The notes under the pieces are model-generated. The model had not been told where the DNA came from, did not search any database, and was given only the letters and a program-made list of their open reading frames with translations. A stretch of 64,000 nucleotides of DNA, taken from Candidatus Eiseniibacteriota bacterium. GTDB taxonomy: Bacteria; Eisenbacteria; RBG-16-71-46. The stretch is taken from the NCBI GenBank assembly GCA_016710095.1, contig JADJLL010000002.1:1-64000 (forward strand). Reading direction: 5' to 3'. Below, one piece after another: positions 6,974 to 18,979 of the stretch. The translations under genes and the position numbers were made by a program. Within the stretch, counting starts at the first letter, position 1; each line of letters starts with the position of its first letter.

Positions 6974-8235
6974 AGCGCGTGCGAGTCCTCGGATTGACGC
7001 TGATCCTGCTGTCGGTGGGTGCGGTGTCTCTGATGGCTGGCGCCCGCGAAGAAACCCGCCGCGCGAAGAAGACCGTCGCTGCCGCGGCGGTGAACGATTC
7101 GGACGTCGTGCTCGCGCGTGTCGGCAACGAAGTGATCACGCGCCGCACGATCGCCGAACGCCTGCTCGAGATCCCGGACCAGTACCGCGCCAACTACATG
7201 ACGCCCGAGGGCCGGCAGCAGATCCTCGACCGCGTCATCGAAGAGAAGGTGTGGTTGAACGACGCGGCCGCCCACGGCGTGCCGAAGCGTCCGGAGATCG
7301 AGCGCCAGCTGGCGAGCCAGCGCCGTGACCTGCTGATCCGCACCTGGATCAACGAGCTCATGGCGAGCAACCCGGCGCCCAGCGATTCCGAAGCGGCCGC
7401 TTACTACGAGGCCCACGCGGAAGAGTTCCGCACGCCGGCCAACGTGCACGTGCGCCACATCCAGCTCAAGAGCGAAGCGGACGCGAAGAAGGTGCTCGCG
7501 CTCGCGAAGGCGAAGGGCGCGGACTGGGCGAAGCTCGTGACCACGTGGTCGCAGGACACGCTCACCAAGGCGAACGCCGGCGATCTCGGCACCGTGACGA
7601 ACGACGGCGGCTTCGTCGCGCTCGGCGCGCAGCCCGCGCTCGCGGAGTCGGCGATGGCGCTCGGCACCGGCGGCATCGGCGGCCCGTTCAAGACGAACAA
7701 GGGCTGGCACGTGCTGAAGGTGGACTCGTACCAGGCGGACGCCGTGCGGCCGCTCGATCAGGTGCGCAGCTTCATCGTGCGCCAGCTCGCGCAGCAGCGT
7801 TCGACCAGCTTCTACCAGGAGCTGCTCGGCCGTGCGAAGGCGAACAGCAAGGTCGTGACGGACTCCGTCGCGATGCGCAGCTACATGAGCACGCGCAAGT
7901 CCGCGCGGGAGATGTTCCAGGACGCGCAGCAGGCTGGCGCGCCCCAGGCCCGCATCGACGCCTACCGCCGGCTCGTCGCCGAGTGGCCGGACGCCGACAT
8001 CACGCCGCAGGCCGCGTTCATGGTCGGATTCATTTATTCCGAGGAGCTGAAGGACTACGATTCCGCGGAGAAGGCTTTCCGCGAACTCCTCGCGAAGTAC
8101 CCCAAGTCGGAACTCGCGGCCACCGCGCAGTGGATGGTGGATCACATGCGCACCGAAGAGGCCCCGAGCTTCTCGCCGGGTGAGGCGGACTCGAGCGCGC
8201 CGGCAGCTGCTCCCGGGAAGGGTCCGAAGAAGTAG
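6970..8235 (+). CDS. secreted parvulin-type peptidyl-prolyl isomerase with C-terminal TPR
   Basis: The 421-residue product starts with a signal-peptide-like helix (about 4-24), then a SurA/PpiD-like N-terminal helical region (about 40-150, with VGNEVITRRTIAERL and QQILDRVIEEKV). A parvulin (PpiC) domain follows (about 155-270: VHVRHIQLKSEADAKKVL, GGIGGPFKTNKGWHVLKV). The C-terminus has a tetratricopeptide-like stretch (about 315-400). Such proteins act as envelope chaperone-isomerases on outer-membrane or secreted proteins. The start overlaps rplI by 4 nt (ATGA) and DUF151 begins 2 nt after the stop. Confidence 0.88.
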   Translation: MKRVRVLGLTLILLSVGAVSLMAGAREETRRAKKTVAAAAVNDSDVVLARVGNEVITRRTIAERLLEIPDQYRANYMTPEGRQQILDRVIEEKVWLNDAAAHGVPKRPEIERQLASQRRDLLIRTWINELMASNPAPSDSEAAAYYEAHAEEFRTPANVHVRHIQLKSEADAKKVLALAKAKGADWAKLVTTWSQDTLTKANAGDLGTVTNDGGFVALGAQPALAESAMALGTGGIGGPFKTNKGWHVLKVDSYQADAVRPLDQVRSFIVRQLAQQRSTSFYQELLGRAKANSKVVTDSVAMRSYMSTRKSAREMFQDAQQAGAPQARIDAYRRLVAEWPDADITPQAAFMVGFIYSEELKDYDSAEKAFRELLAKYPKSELAATAQWMVDHMRTEEAPSFSPGEADSSAPAAAPGKGPKK

Positions 8236-8236
8236 C

Positions 8237-8833
8237 GTGAAGATCGTCGAAGCGCGGGTCCATGGACTCGTGGTCGAGCCGAAGTCGCAGCAGCACATCG
8301 TCGTGCTGCGCGAACTCGACGGCGTTCGCGTGCTGCCCATCTGGATCGGGCCGGGCGAGGCGCTGGCCATCCAGCGCCTCGTTCAGGAGCAGGAGTTTCC
8401 GCGCCCGCTCACGCACGACCTCATCGCCATGCTGATCGAGGGACTCAAGGCCCGCGTGACGCGCATCCTGATCTCGGAACTGCGCGAGGCGACCTTCTAC
8501 GCGACGATCATCGTGGAGCGCGAGGGCGGCGTGCTGTCGCTCGACGCGCGCCCCAGCGATTCGATCGCCATCGCGCTCCGCACGAAGGCCACGATCTTCG
8601 TGAACGAAGAGTTGCTGCAGCCCCCGCAGGGTCCCGAGATGGCGCCGATGTCGCCGCCTTCGCCCGGCACCGGCAGCTCGGGCGGTCCGAGCGGTTCCGG
8701 CGGACCGGGGCGCGGCGGGGACGACGACTCCGACGGGCCCGGAGGGCCCGAAGATGCGGACGACGAGGCCGCGCGCCTGCGTCGTTTCCTCGAGAAGCTC
8801 AGCCCGGAAGACTTCGGCAAGTTCAATCTCTGA
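8237..8833 (+). CDS. bifunctional nuclease family (DUF151) protein
   Basis: The 198-residue protein has an N-terminal DUF151/BFN domain (about 1-130): VLRELDGVRVLPIWIGPGEALAI, RPLTHDLIAMLIEGL, and SLDARPSDSIAIALRTKATIFV with the conserved DARPSDSIALA block. Family members are reported to have weak DNase and RNase activity; the physiological role is uncertain. A Gly/Pro/Ser/Asp-rich linker (about 137-178) leads to a short helical tail, RLRRFLEKLSPEDFGKF, also seen in other long BFN proteins. GTG 8237 is chosen because homology begins there. Confidence 0.88.
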   Translation: MKIVEARVHGLVVEPKSQQHIVVLRELDGVRVLPIWIGPGEALAIQRLVQEQEFPRPLTHDLIAMLIEGLKARVTRILISELREATFYATIIVEREGGVLSLDARPSDSIAIALRTKATIFVNEELLQPPQGPEMAPMSPPSPGTGSSGGPSGSGGPGRGGDDDSDGPGGPEDADDEAARLRRFLEKLSPEDFGKFNL

Positions 8834-8844
8834 GAGAGAGGCTC

Positions 8845-10230
8845 ATGCGACCCCTCGTGCGCTGGCTCCCCATCCTCGCCATCGCCGCGACGACCGCTGC
8901 CGCCGCGTTCGCCGCGTCGCCGCCGCTCACCCGCATCACCGCCGACGCGCTCGCCGCGTCGCCCGCGTCGAACGATCGTGACGCGCGGCTCGGCGACTGG
9001 GCGCGCCGTGCGCCGCTCGACGACGTGCTCTGGGTGCTGCGCCGTCCGGGTTCGCAGTTGGGCAAGGCCGAGCGCGCGCTCGTGCAGGCCGCGATGGACC
9101 ACACGCCCGCCGCGCGTTCCGAACTGCGCCGCCGGCTCGAACTGCGTCGCCAACTCGCCGAGGCGACGGGCCGCAAGACCGGGCGCGAGGTGCTCGAGCT
9201 CGAGTCGCAGCGTCCGCGCGCGTCCGTCTGGAACGTGGGCGCCGTGCTTCCCGACGCGGGCGACTATGCCGGCTACGGCGAGGCGTTGCGCGTGGCGCTC
9301 GAGGCCGGGCTCGCGTACGGCAGGACGAGCGCGCCGAGTTTCGACGTGCTGATGGCCGGCTCGGGCGACAACGAGCCCGCGCGGGCGATCGCCGCGTTCG
9401 ATTCCGTTTCGCGCCAGTGCGCCGTGGTGGTGGGCGAGTTGCTGAGTCCGCCGACGTTCGCGCTCGCCGCGGCGTCGCGCTACACCGGCGTGCCCGTCGT
9501 GTCGCCGACCGCGACGGACGAGAGCATCGGCCGCAGCGGCCCGCTCGTGTTCGCGATCGGCCCGTCGAGCGAGGAGCGCGGCGCGTTGCTCGCGCGTGCG
9601 GTGCTCGAGGGCAAGCCGCGCAAGGTGGCGATCCTGACGGCGCAGTCGTCGGCGGGCGATCCGTTCGTGCGCGCGTTCGCGGCGGCGGCCGAGTCGCTCG
9701 GCTCGAAGATCGTGCGCCGCGACACGTACGCGAGCGGCACGACCGACTTTCGCGTGACCTCGCGCGGCATGCGCACCTTTGGCGTGGACGTGTTGTTCTG
9801 GGACGGCGAGAGCCGCGAGGCCGACGCGTTGTTGCGCCAGATGTCCGCGGACGGCGTCTCGGTGAAGGTGTGTGGTGGCTCGGAGCTGTCGCCCGACCGC
9901 ATGCATGCGATGACGCGTCCGTTGCTGGACGGAGTGCGCTGGGTTTCGGACGACTGGAAGTTGCCCACCGCGCAGCAGGCCGTACTCGATTCGATCGCGA
10001 AGTCCCGTTCGGAGCGAGCCGGCGCGATCTGGGTCCGCGGCTTCCTTGCTGGCCGTCGCATCGCCGCCGCCGTGGACGCCGGCGCCCGCACCCCCGCCGA
10101 ACTCGGTGCCAGGCTTCGCCACCGCGACGCCACTCGCCGCACCGCCGGCTACCTGGAATGCACCCTCGACGGCGCATCACTCCCCGTCTACGTCGTGCAA
10201 CGCGGCAAAAGCGTCGACCCCACGCAATAA
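8845..10230 (+). CDS. exported periplasmic-binding-protein-like (Peripla_BP_6 fold) protein
   Basis: The 461-residue protein begins with a signal peptide (about 1-24, cleavage near AAFAAS). A helical region with many Arg/Leu (about 45-120) follows. The rest resembles the type 1 periplasmic-binding fold of LivK/LppC-like proteins: VGAVLPDAGDYAGYGEALRV, GELLSPPTFALAAASRYTGVPVVSPTATD and RKVAILTAQSSAGDPFVRAF. It may sense or bind a small molecule, or act as a penicillin-binding-protein activator like LpoA. It is not in a transporter operon here. ATG 8845 follows GAGAGAGG. The ligand is unknown. Confidence 0.75.
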   Translation: MRPLVRWLPILAIAATTAAAAFAASPPLTRITADALAASPASNDRDARLGDWARRAPLDDVLWVLRRPGSQLGKAERALVQAAMDHTPAARSELRRRLELRRQLAEATGRKTGREVLELESQRPRASVWNVGAVLPDAGDYAGYGEALRVALEAGLAYGRTSAPSFDVLMAGSGDNEPARAIAAFDSVSRQCAVVVGELLSPPTFALAAASRYTGVPVVSPTATDESIGRSGPLVFAIGPSSEERGALLARAVLEGKPRKVAILTAQSSAGDPFVRAFAAAAESLGSKIVRRDTYASGTTDFRVTSRGMRTFGVDVLFWDGESREADALLRQMSADGVSVKVCGGSELSPDRMHAMTRPLLDGVRWVSDDWKLPTAQQAVLDSIAKSRSERAGAIWVRGFLAGRRIAAAVDAGARTPAELGARLRHRDATRRTAGYLECTLDGASLPVYVVQRGKSVDPTQ

Positions 10231-10284
10231 CGGGTAGGCGCGCTGGACTCGGCACTGTCTCTTTTCATGGGCGCCCCAGCGCGC

Positions 10285-10310
10285 GCGGGCCGGAGGCCCG
10301 CATCTTCTAA
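10285..10310 (+). terminator. hairpin downstream of the binding-protein-like gene
   Basis: A 7-bp perfect stem, GCGGGCC and GGCCCGC with a 3-nt loop, is followed by ATCTTCTAATT, 55 bp after the gene. The U-tract is weak. Confidence 0.4.
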
Positions 10311-10312
10311 TT

Positions 10313-10337
10313 GAAAAAATCGCGTGCGACGCACGCG
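10313..10337 (-). terminator. Rho-independent terminator of the amidase-TonB transcript
   Basis: On the minus strand the perfect palindrome CGCGTGC-GTC-GCACGCG (10337-10321) is followed by ATTTTTTC. Position and U-tract fit a terminator about 55 nt after the TonB-like gene. Confidence 0.8.
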
Positions 10338-10393
10338 GTGTTGTTGCCTTCGCAGCGGCGATCGCAACGCTCAGGCGAGCGCCAGCCTCAGTC

Positions 10394-11071
10394 CTAGTAC
10401 AGGGTGAAGCTGATCCGGAAGTGCGCCCAGACACGCTGCGCAATTTCGCGAACTCTGTACGGTCTATACCGACACAACAACACCGCGTTCGTCGCACTCT
10501 GCTCGAAGTCCGCGTTGCCCGTGCCGCCGACGATGTGCACCTCGGTGACCGAGCCCGTCGTGTCCACGAGCGCGACCAGTTCGACGACGCCTTCGAGGTC
10601 CTTGTCGCGCGCGGCGTCCGGGTACTCGGGACGCACGAGCTTCTCGACCACGAGCTCCTCGGAGCGGATGATCGGTCCCTCGAGCGACAGCGCGCGGATG
10701 CGTGAGACGAGATCGCTCTCGTCCTCGCCGAGCCCCACGCCATGGCGCGGTGTCGCGGGCACGGCCCCGCCGTCCTCGTGCGTCTCGACCCCGGTGCCGC
10801 CGCCGCGCTTCATCTCGACCGGCGTGAAGTTCTCGGCGTTCGCTCCGGCCTGGTCCTGCGGGCCGATCGTCTCGAGCTGGATGCGGCGCACGTACTGCTC
10901 GGGGCCTTCGAAGCCGAAGTGCTTCGGATCGTTGAGCGCCTCGACGACCTCGGGGTGGCGCGCGCCGTACTCGGCGGCCAGCAGCGCCAGCGCGACCGCG
11001 AGGCCGATGCCGCTCAAGCGGCGCTCGAAGCTCGCGATCTCCGCGAAATAGGCGTCGATCCCGTGGCGCAT
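10394..11071 (-). CDS. TonB C-terminal domain protein
   Basis: The 225-residue protein has a short N-terminal hydrophobic stretch (about 17-33) and a variable linker. It ends in a TonB-type C-terminal domain (about 140-225): VRPEYPDAARDKDLEGVVELVALVDTTGSV and the VEIVGGTGN-like and FRISFTL ends. TonB proteins transmit proton-motive force to outer-membrane receptors. The membrane anchor here is weak and there is no Pro-rich spacer, so it may be a stand-alone TonB-CTD protein. It lies 44 nt downstream of the amidase gene. ATG 11071 was chosen over open frame further upstream because the upstream part is Arg-rich without homology. Confidence 0.75.
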   Translation of the reverse strand: MRHGIDAYFAEIASFERRLSGIGLAVALALLAAEYGARHPEVVEALNDPKHFGFEGPEQYVRRIQLETIGPQDQAGANAENFTPVEMKRGGGTGVETHEDGGAVPATPRHGVGLGEDESDLVSRIRALSLEGPIIRSEELVVEKLVRPEYPDAARDKDLEGVVELVALVDTTGSVTEVHIVGGTGNADFEQSATNAVLLCRYRPYRVREIAQRVWAHFRISFTLY

Positions 11072-11115
11072 GGGTTCCCCGGGCTGCAAGGTCGTGACGT
11101 GTGACGCCCGGTCGG

Positions 11116-13543
11116 TCAGCGCGCTCCGGTCAGGGTGCGGCCTCGGTCGGAATCTAACAGAAGCCCGCGGAATGCCGAGCGGGAATCCGCTCCGCGCACC
11201 TCGATCGGTCCGGGCTCCGTGCGTACGAAGCGCACCACACCCGCGGCGTCCGCCTGCAGCACGAACGCGCCACCGAGCGTGACGAGCGCGCCGGAAGCGG
11301 GGCTCCCGTCCGCGCGCTTCAGCACGATCGAATCCGCCGGCCATGCCGCGCCGTCGCCGTCACGCGAGAAGTCGCGAGCGAGCGCCACGAACAGCGCGTA
11401 CGCCTCGGCGCGCAGCGCGCCCGGCGCGACCAGCCGCTCCTCCGACGCCGGATCGTCCACGCGGCGCAGCGACGCGTAGAGCGCGACCGCCGACGCCTGC
11501 GAGAGCGCGTACTTCGCGGCTTCGCCCACGGCGAGCGAATCGGACACGCCGAGTTCGGCGCACGTGCGCGCGAGCGTCTGCGCCCAGCGCCGTCCGCCGC
11601 CGCTCGAGAAGTAGTAGCCCGCGATCGGCGGCGCCGCGGCGTGACCGATGCGCAGGTAGCGGTCGGCGCGGAAGCGCTCGGCGGCCTGCACGCGCTCGAG
11701 TTCGGACACGGCCGCGTCGGCCGATCGCGTGAGCACGACTTCGGCGCCCGCGGCTTCGAGCATCGCGCCCAGCGCGCGCGCGACCTCCAGGTTGAACGTC
11801 GCCGCGCGCGAGCCCGAGCGCCCCATGCCGGCCGCGTCGTCGCCGCCGCCTTCGGGATCGATCGCGATCCGCTTGCCCCGCAGCACGCCACCCGCGATGC
11901 GCGTGAAGTGCGGCGGCCACACGCTGTCGGCGCCCCACGTGCGCCAGCCCGGCAGGCTCGGCATGCGCGCGCCGTTCGAGTCCGCCGCGACGGTCGCGAA
12001 GCCCTGCGGCGACAGCCACGGCGCACGCGTCTCGCCCACGAGCGGCTGGCCCGAAGGCTCCGCGATCGCGAAGCCCGCGCGCACGGTGGAGCGCGCGGCC
12101 GGATCGAGCGGCACGCGCACGAGCGTCACCATCTCGCGCGTCTCGCCCATCGTGCGCACGAACGCCTTGAGCACGTCGCGGCGCAGCGGCCTCGTCGCGC
12201 GCAGCACGAACCACGCTTCGCCGTTCGCCGCGACCGCGGTCGTCTCGACCGGCGCCACGCCGTGCGCGGCTTCGACGCGCAGCGACACGGTGCGAGTCGC
12301 GTTCGCCGGCAGCGCGTCGGCGTCGCGCAGCCGTACGCGCACGGCGATCGGCTGGTCGCCCGCCCACGGCGTCGCGACGCCCGCCGCGTCGTCGCCGACC
12401 ACTTCGGCTTCGACGCTCGCGAGCGGCTTGTCCACGCGGAACGCCAGCTTGCGCGGCGTCGCGGCGCCGCCGGCGGCGAGGCGCGCGGCGAGCGTCACTT
12501 CGTGCGGGCCGTTGGCGAGCGGCGCGGCGGGAACGATCGTCACGATCCCCTCGGCCACGGTCACGCGCGCGGCGACGTCGTCCACGCGCGCGTTCACGAC
12601 GTCGCACGCGCCCGCGATCCGTCCTTCGAACACCGGCAGCCCCGTGCGCGTGACGCGCGCGGTGTCGGAGAGCGCGAGTGCGAGCGACTCGACGATCGGG
12701 CGGGGGCGCGCGAACCACGCCGCGAGTCCGGTGAAGATCGCCTCGGCCTCGAGCTGCTGCGCCTCGGGCGTGCGGAGGCGCGCCTCGACTTCGGGGTGCG
12801 TGAGGTAGCTCGCCTCGGTGAGCACGGACGGCGCGTCGCTGTTGCGCACGACCGAGAAGTTGCCGGGCAGCAGCTTCTGCACCTCGATCCCGAGGTTGCG
12901 CACCATGGAGCGGTGCAGGTCGGTGCCGAGGTCGTACGACGGCCCTTCGTCGCCGAGCCGGTAGTAGGTCTGCGTCTCGTTCACGTCGTGCCGGCCGGTC
13001 GGGTCGGCGTTGTGGTGCACCGACACGAACACGTCGGGCGCGAAGGCGTTCGCCAGCCGCGCGCGCTCGGCGAGGTCGGACTTGAGCGAACTGTCGGCGG
13101 GAGAGGAAGTCGCGGTCGCGATCGCGCGTCATGAGCACCGTGGCGCCGCGCGCGACCAGCAGCTCGCGCAGCCGCAGCGCGACGCCGAGGTTCACTTCGG
13201 CCTCGCTCAGCCCGTTGACGCCCATGCAGCCGCGGAAGTAACCGCCGTGGCCGGGATCGATCGCGACGCGCTTGCCCTTGAGCAACGCGGGGTCGGCCGC
13301 GGGCAGGCTGTCCTGGCGCGCGACGTAGCCCGCGACGGGGCGGCCGCTCGGCGCGAGCGTCGGCGTCGCGGGCAGCGCGAGCGTGCCGGTGCGCGAGGGC
13401 GGCGGAGCGGGCGAGAGCGGCGGCTGCGACGGACGGCCGCAGCCGGCGCTCAGGGCGGCGAGCGTCGCGACGAGCGCGAGCGCACGAAGCGCGCGGAATG
13501 CGCGCGGCCCGCAATCCCTGCAGGCGGGAGCGTGATCGGACAT
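11116..13543 (-). CDS. lipoprotein N-acetylmuramoyl-L-alanine amidase with degenerate second amidase domain (frame-interrupted)
   Basis: The N-terminus (start ATG 13543) has a lipobox LSAGC (Cys35) and an Amidase_3 domain with zinc motif IDPGHGG (His99), Glu near GLSEAE, and, after a frame change, VSVHHNADP and SVLTEASYLTHPE. The frame switches inside GGCGGGAGAGG (about 13095-13105): dropping one G of the GGG run gives a continuous protein of about 808 residues. A linker of Ig-like strands follows, then a second Amidase_3-like domain (IAIDPEGGGDD, then IGHAAAPP) that has lost the first zinc His and the Glu. The active domain would cleave the amide between MurNAc and the stem peptide. It is co-transcribed with the TonB-CTD gene. 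Confidence 0.8.
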
Positions 13544-13550
13544 GCGCGGC

Positions 13551-13580
13551 ACCGTAGCCGCGCGCGGGTCCGCGCCGCAA
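13551..13580 (-). promoter_or_regulatory. leaderless-type promoter of the amidase gene
   Basis: On the minus strand, TTGCGG (13580-13575) and TACGGT (13556-13551) are separated by 18 bp. The -10 box ends 7 nt before ATG 13543, and there is no Shine-Dalgarno, so transcription should begin at or next to the start codon. Confidence 0.55.
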
Positions 13581-13806
13581 CCCTCGCGCGCGCTTCGCAC
13601 CGGGCCCGAACGCACCCCGCCGCGCACGACGATCCGGACGCCTCGCCGGGCACATGGCTCTTGCCCGCGGTTCCGCGCGCGTGCTACCTCTCTGCGCTCG
13701 ATTACGGTCCTTCCTGCTGTCCATCCCGCCGCGCGGGCCGCGCTGTTTTCGTGCGCGCCCCTCGTTGCCGGACCGGGCACTTCGTTCCGTCACACGGAGG
13801 TACGTC

Positions 13807-15027
13807 ATGAAGCTTCGCCAGTGGCTCGCCCCGGTCGCGGCGCTCGCCCTCGTGGTGGTCGCGCTCGCCGGTTGCGGCGGCAAGGGTGGTTCGGGCGGCG
13901 GCGCCAACGAGATCGTCGTCGGCGTGTACGGCTCGATGACGGGTAACGACGCGACGTTCGGCCAGTCCACCAAGGGTGGCGTCGAAGTCGCGCTCGCCGA
14001 CCTGGTCGAACAGGCGGGCGGCAAGATCGGCGGCCTGCCGGTGCGCCTCGTGGTCGAGGACGATCAGGGCAAGGCCGAAGAGGCCGCGACCGCGGCGCAG
14101 AAGCTGATCAACCAGGACCAGGTCGTCGCGCTCCTCGGCGAAGTCGCGTCGTCGCGCTCGCTCGCGGCCGCGCCCATCTGCCAGGCGGCCGGCGTGCCGA
14201 TGATCTCGCCGTCGTCCACGAACCCGAAGGTGACGCAGGTCGGCGACCGCATCTTCCGCATGTGCTTCCTCGACGACTTCCAGGGCCAGACCATGGCGCG
14301 CTTCGCGGCGCAGAACCTGGGACTCAAGCGCGTCGCGATCCTCAAGGACGTCAAGAGCGACTACTCGGTCGGCCTGGCGCAGTACTTCACCGACTCGTTC
14401 ACGGGCCTGGGCGGCAAGATCGTGGTCGAGCAGGCGTACACGGCGGGCGACCAGGACTTCAGCGCGCAGCTCACGGCCATCAAGTCCAAGAGCCCCGACG
14501 CGATCTTCATTCCCGGCTACTACACCGAGGTCGGCCTCATCGCGCGCACGGCGCGCCAGCAGGGCATCACGGTGCCGCTGCTCGGCGGCGACGGCTGGGA
14601 GTCCGAGAAGCTCATCGAGATCGGGCAGGACGCGATCAACGGCGCGTACTACTCGAACCACTGGGCGCTCGACATGCCCGACACGAACCTGCAGGCGTTC
14701 CTCACCAAGTACCACTCCAAGTACAACTCCGATCCCGACGCCATCGGCGGCCTCGCGTACGACGCGGCGCGCGTGCTGTTCGCGTCCATGCAGAAGATGG
14801 CCACCGAAGAGCCCGCCGTGTTCGCGGGGCTCGGCTCGGCGAAGGCCGGCACTCCGGAGCGCAAGGCCGCGCTCGACCGCCTGCGCGACCTGATCGCCGC
14901 GACGCAGAACTACGCGGGCGTGACGGGCTCGATCACGCTGGATGCGAACCGCAATGCGTCGAAGCCCGCCGTGGTCATCGAGATCAAGGGCGGCAAGAAG
15001 GTCTACAACACGACCATTCATCCCTAG
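13807..15027 (+). CDS. livK: branched-chain amino-acid ABC transporter substrate-binding lipoprotein
   Basis: The 406-residue protein has a lipoprotein signal with lipobox LAGC (Cys23), a Gly/Ser linker and a Leu/Ile/Val-binding fold: IVVGVYGSMTGNDATFGQ, GGLPVRLVVEDDQGKAEEA, GVPMISPSSTNPKVTQ and AIFIPGYYTEVGLIARTAR. It would capture branched-chain or other amino acids for the permease encoded downstream. ATG 13807 follows GGAGG at 13796-13800; the frame is open further upstream without homology. A strong hairpin separates it from livH. Confidence 0.93.
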   Translation: MKLRQWLAPVAALALVVVALAGCGGKGGSGGGANEIVVGVYGSMTGNDATFGQSTKGGVEVALADLVEQAGGKIGGLPVRLVVEDDQGKAEEAATAAQKLINQDQVVALLGEVASSRSLAAAPICQAAGVPMISPSSTNPKVTQVGDRIFRMCFLDDFQGQTMARFAAQNLGLKRVAILKDVKSDYSVGLAQYFTDSFTGLGGKIVVEQAYTAGDQDFSAQLTAIKSKSPDAIFIPGYYTEVGLIARTARQQGITVPLLGGDGWESEKLIEIGQDAINGAYYSNHWALDMPDTNLQAFLTKYHSKYNSDPDAIGGLAYDAARVLFASMQKMATEEPAVFAGLGSAKAGTPERKAALDRLRDLIAATQNYAGVTGSITLDANRNASKPAVVIEIKGGKKVYNTTIHP

Positions 15028-15045
15028 ACGCAGGAGACACGCGTG

Positions 15046-15078
15046 AACGCCGGCCGGGACTCCCGGCCGGCGTTTCTC
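15046..15078 (+). terminator. intercistronic hairpin between livK and livH (attenuator or stabiliser)
   Basis: AACGCCGGCCGGG (15046-15058) pairs perfectly with CCCGGCCGGCGTT (15062-15074), followed by TCTCC. It sits 18 nt after livK and 12 nt before the livH ATG. Such structures commonly let the abundant binding protein be made in excess over the membrane components. Confidence 0.6.
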
Positions 15079-15086
15079 CGGAACGC

Positions 15087-15989
<903 letters not shown>

Positions 15990-15990
15990 C

Positions 15991-16970
15991 GTGAAGCGCG
16001 TCCTCGGCCCGCTCGTCGCGCTCGTCGCGCTGCTCGCGCTCAATCGCTTCCTGCCCACGGTGCTGAACCCGTACTACTTCCAGGTGCTCATTCTCGTGGG
16101 CATCAACATCACGCTCGCCGTGTCGCTCAATCTCGTGAACGGCTTCACGGGCCAGTTCTCGATCGGCCACGCCGGCTTCATGGCGGCGGGCGCGTACGGC
16201 TCGGCGATGTTCACGGTCACGTGGGGACAGAGCCTCGCGGCCGCGATGATCGCCGCGCACGTGCCCGCGCCGGTCGCACAGGGCGCGCTGCTGCTCGTGA
16301 GCCTGCTGCTCGGCGGCGGCCTCGCCGCGATCTTCGGCTACCTGGTCGGCCTGCCGTCGCTGCGGTTGCGCGGCGACTACCTCGCGATCGTCACGCTCGG
16401 CTTCGGCGAGATCATCCGCGTGCTGATCCTCAACATCGACGCCGTCGGCGGCGCGCGCGGACTGCCCGGCATTCCGCAGTGGGCGAACTTCTTCTGGGTG
16501 TTCCTCGTCGCGACGATCGTGATCGCGCTCGCGGTGAACCTCGCCAACAGCACGCACGGCCGCGCGCTGTTCGCGATCCGCGACGACGAGATCGCGGCCG
16601 AGGCGCTGGGCGTGGACACCACGCGCTACAAGGTGACGGCGTTCGTGCTGGGCGCGTTCTTCGCAGGCGTCGCCGGCGGGTTGTTCGCGCACTACCTGTC
16701 GTACCTCAACCCGAGCACGTTCACGTTCCTCAAGAGCATCGAGGTCATCGCGATGGTCGTGCTGGGCGGCATGGGCAGCATCACGGGTTCGGTGCTCGCC
16801 GCGATCGTGCTCACCCTGATGCCCGAGGCGCTGCGCGCGGTGAAGGACTACCGCATGGTGATCTACGCGCTCATGCTCATCGTCCTCATGATCACGCGGC
16901 CGCAGGGGCTCATGGGCACGCGCGAACTGTCGTGGGCGTTCCTGACGGGCAAGAAGCAGGGGGGACGCTC

Positions 16971-16974
<4 letters not shown>
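15991..16974 (+). CDS. livM: branched-chain amino-acid ABC transporter permease LivM
   Basis: The 327-residue membrane protein has the LivM features VSLNLVNGFTGQFSIGHAGFMAAGAYG, IRDDEIAAEALGVDTTRYK (the cytoplasmic EAA loop contacting the ATPases) and MVVLGGMGSITGSVL. GTG 15991 is used. The TGA overlaps the livG GTG (GTGA), so the operon is translationally coupled. Confidence 0.94.
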
Positions 16975-18457
<1,483 letters not shown>

Positions 18458-18509
18458 GACGCCTTCGGCGCCTCCGGCGCCGCGCGCTGCGCCGCATCAC
18501 CCACCGATC

Positions 18510-18548
18510 GAGCCGCCGCGGGGCATCAGGCCCAGCGGCGGCTCTTCG
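18510..18548 (+). terminator. hairpin after livF, possible operon terminator
   Basis: GAGCCGCCGC (18510-18519) and GCGGCGGCTC (18535-18544) form a 10-bp perfect stem followed by TTCG. There is no real U-tract, so it may be Rho-dependent or a stability element. Confidence 0.35.
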
Positions 18549-18834
18549 CGTGAGGGCGCCCATCGCAGCCGCACGTACTTGCGGCGCTCGCGGCGCGGCA
18601 CCGCGATTGCCATGTAAGCAGGGTGAACTCCCGATGTGGCGCGGTGTCCGGCGCGGCTCGCGAATCCCCGCGAGCCACCCCCCGAGCGATGCGTCCGTGC
18701 GGCCCCCGCCGCCGGCGTGCACTCCCCGGCTCCGCGCCCACTAGCGGCAGCGCCGGCTCTCCCGGTGCGACCCGTCGCGAGCTGCGCCCCGTCCCCTCGG
18801 CGGGGTGCGCCGCGGCAAAGCCGTCCGGTTCCCC

Positions 18835-18955
18835 GTGGTTCGCAGAATGTTGCCCGGCTGTTTTCGGCCGGATCACGCCGTGAGATCCACGCAGTGACAA
18901 CGGCTTGCCCGATCGGGTGAGGGCGAGAAGTGGGCAGCAACATTCTGCGAACCAC
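18835..18955. repeat. 19-bp perfect inverted repeat upstream of selA
   Basis: GTGGTTCGCAGAATGTTGC at 18835-18853 recurs in perfect inverted orientation at 18937-18955, with 83 bp between. The spacer can fold into two smaller hairpins (CCGGCTG/CGGCCGG and GGATC/GATCC). The right arm covers the -35 region of the selA promoter. It could be a paired operator, a long RNA hairpin, or the ends of a tiny mobile element. Confidence 0.6.
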
Positions 18956-18972
18956 AACCCTTCTGGTAGCTT
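18945..18972 (+). promoter_or_regulatory. leaderless-type promoter of selA
   Basis: TAGCTT (18967-18972) ends 7 nt before ATG 18980 and no Shine-Dalgarno is present. The -35 region, CTGCGA with a 16-bp spacer, is weak and lies inside the right arm of the inverted repeat. Confidence 0.45.
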
Positions 18973-18979
18973 GCGGCGC

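Larger units (their letters stand above)
18458..18979. other. intergenic region between livF and selA
   Basis: No supported gene is seen; open frames here are Arg/Ala/Pro-rich and lack start signals. The first part carries a GGCGCC-rich stretch and a hairpin at 18510-18544. The last 150 bp carry a 19-bp inverted repeat and the probable selA promoter, listed separately. Confidence 0.6.
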
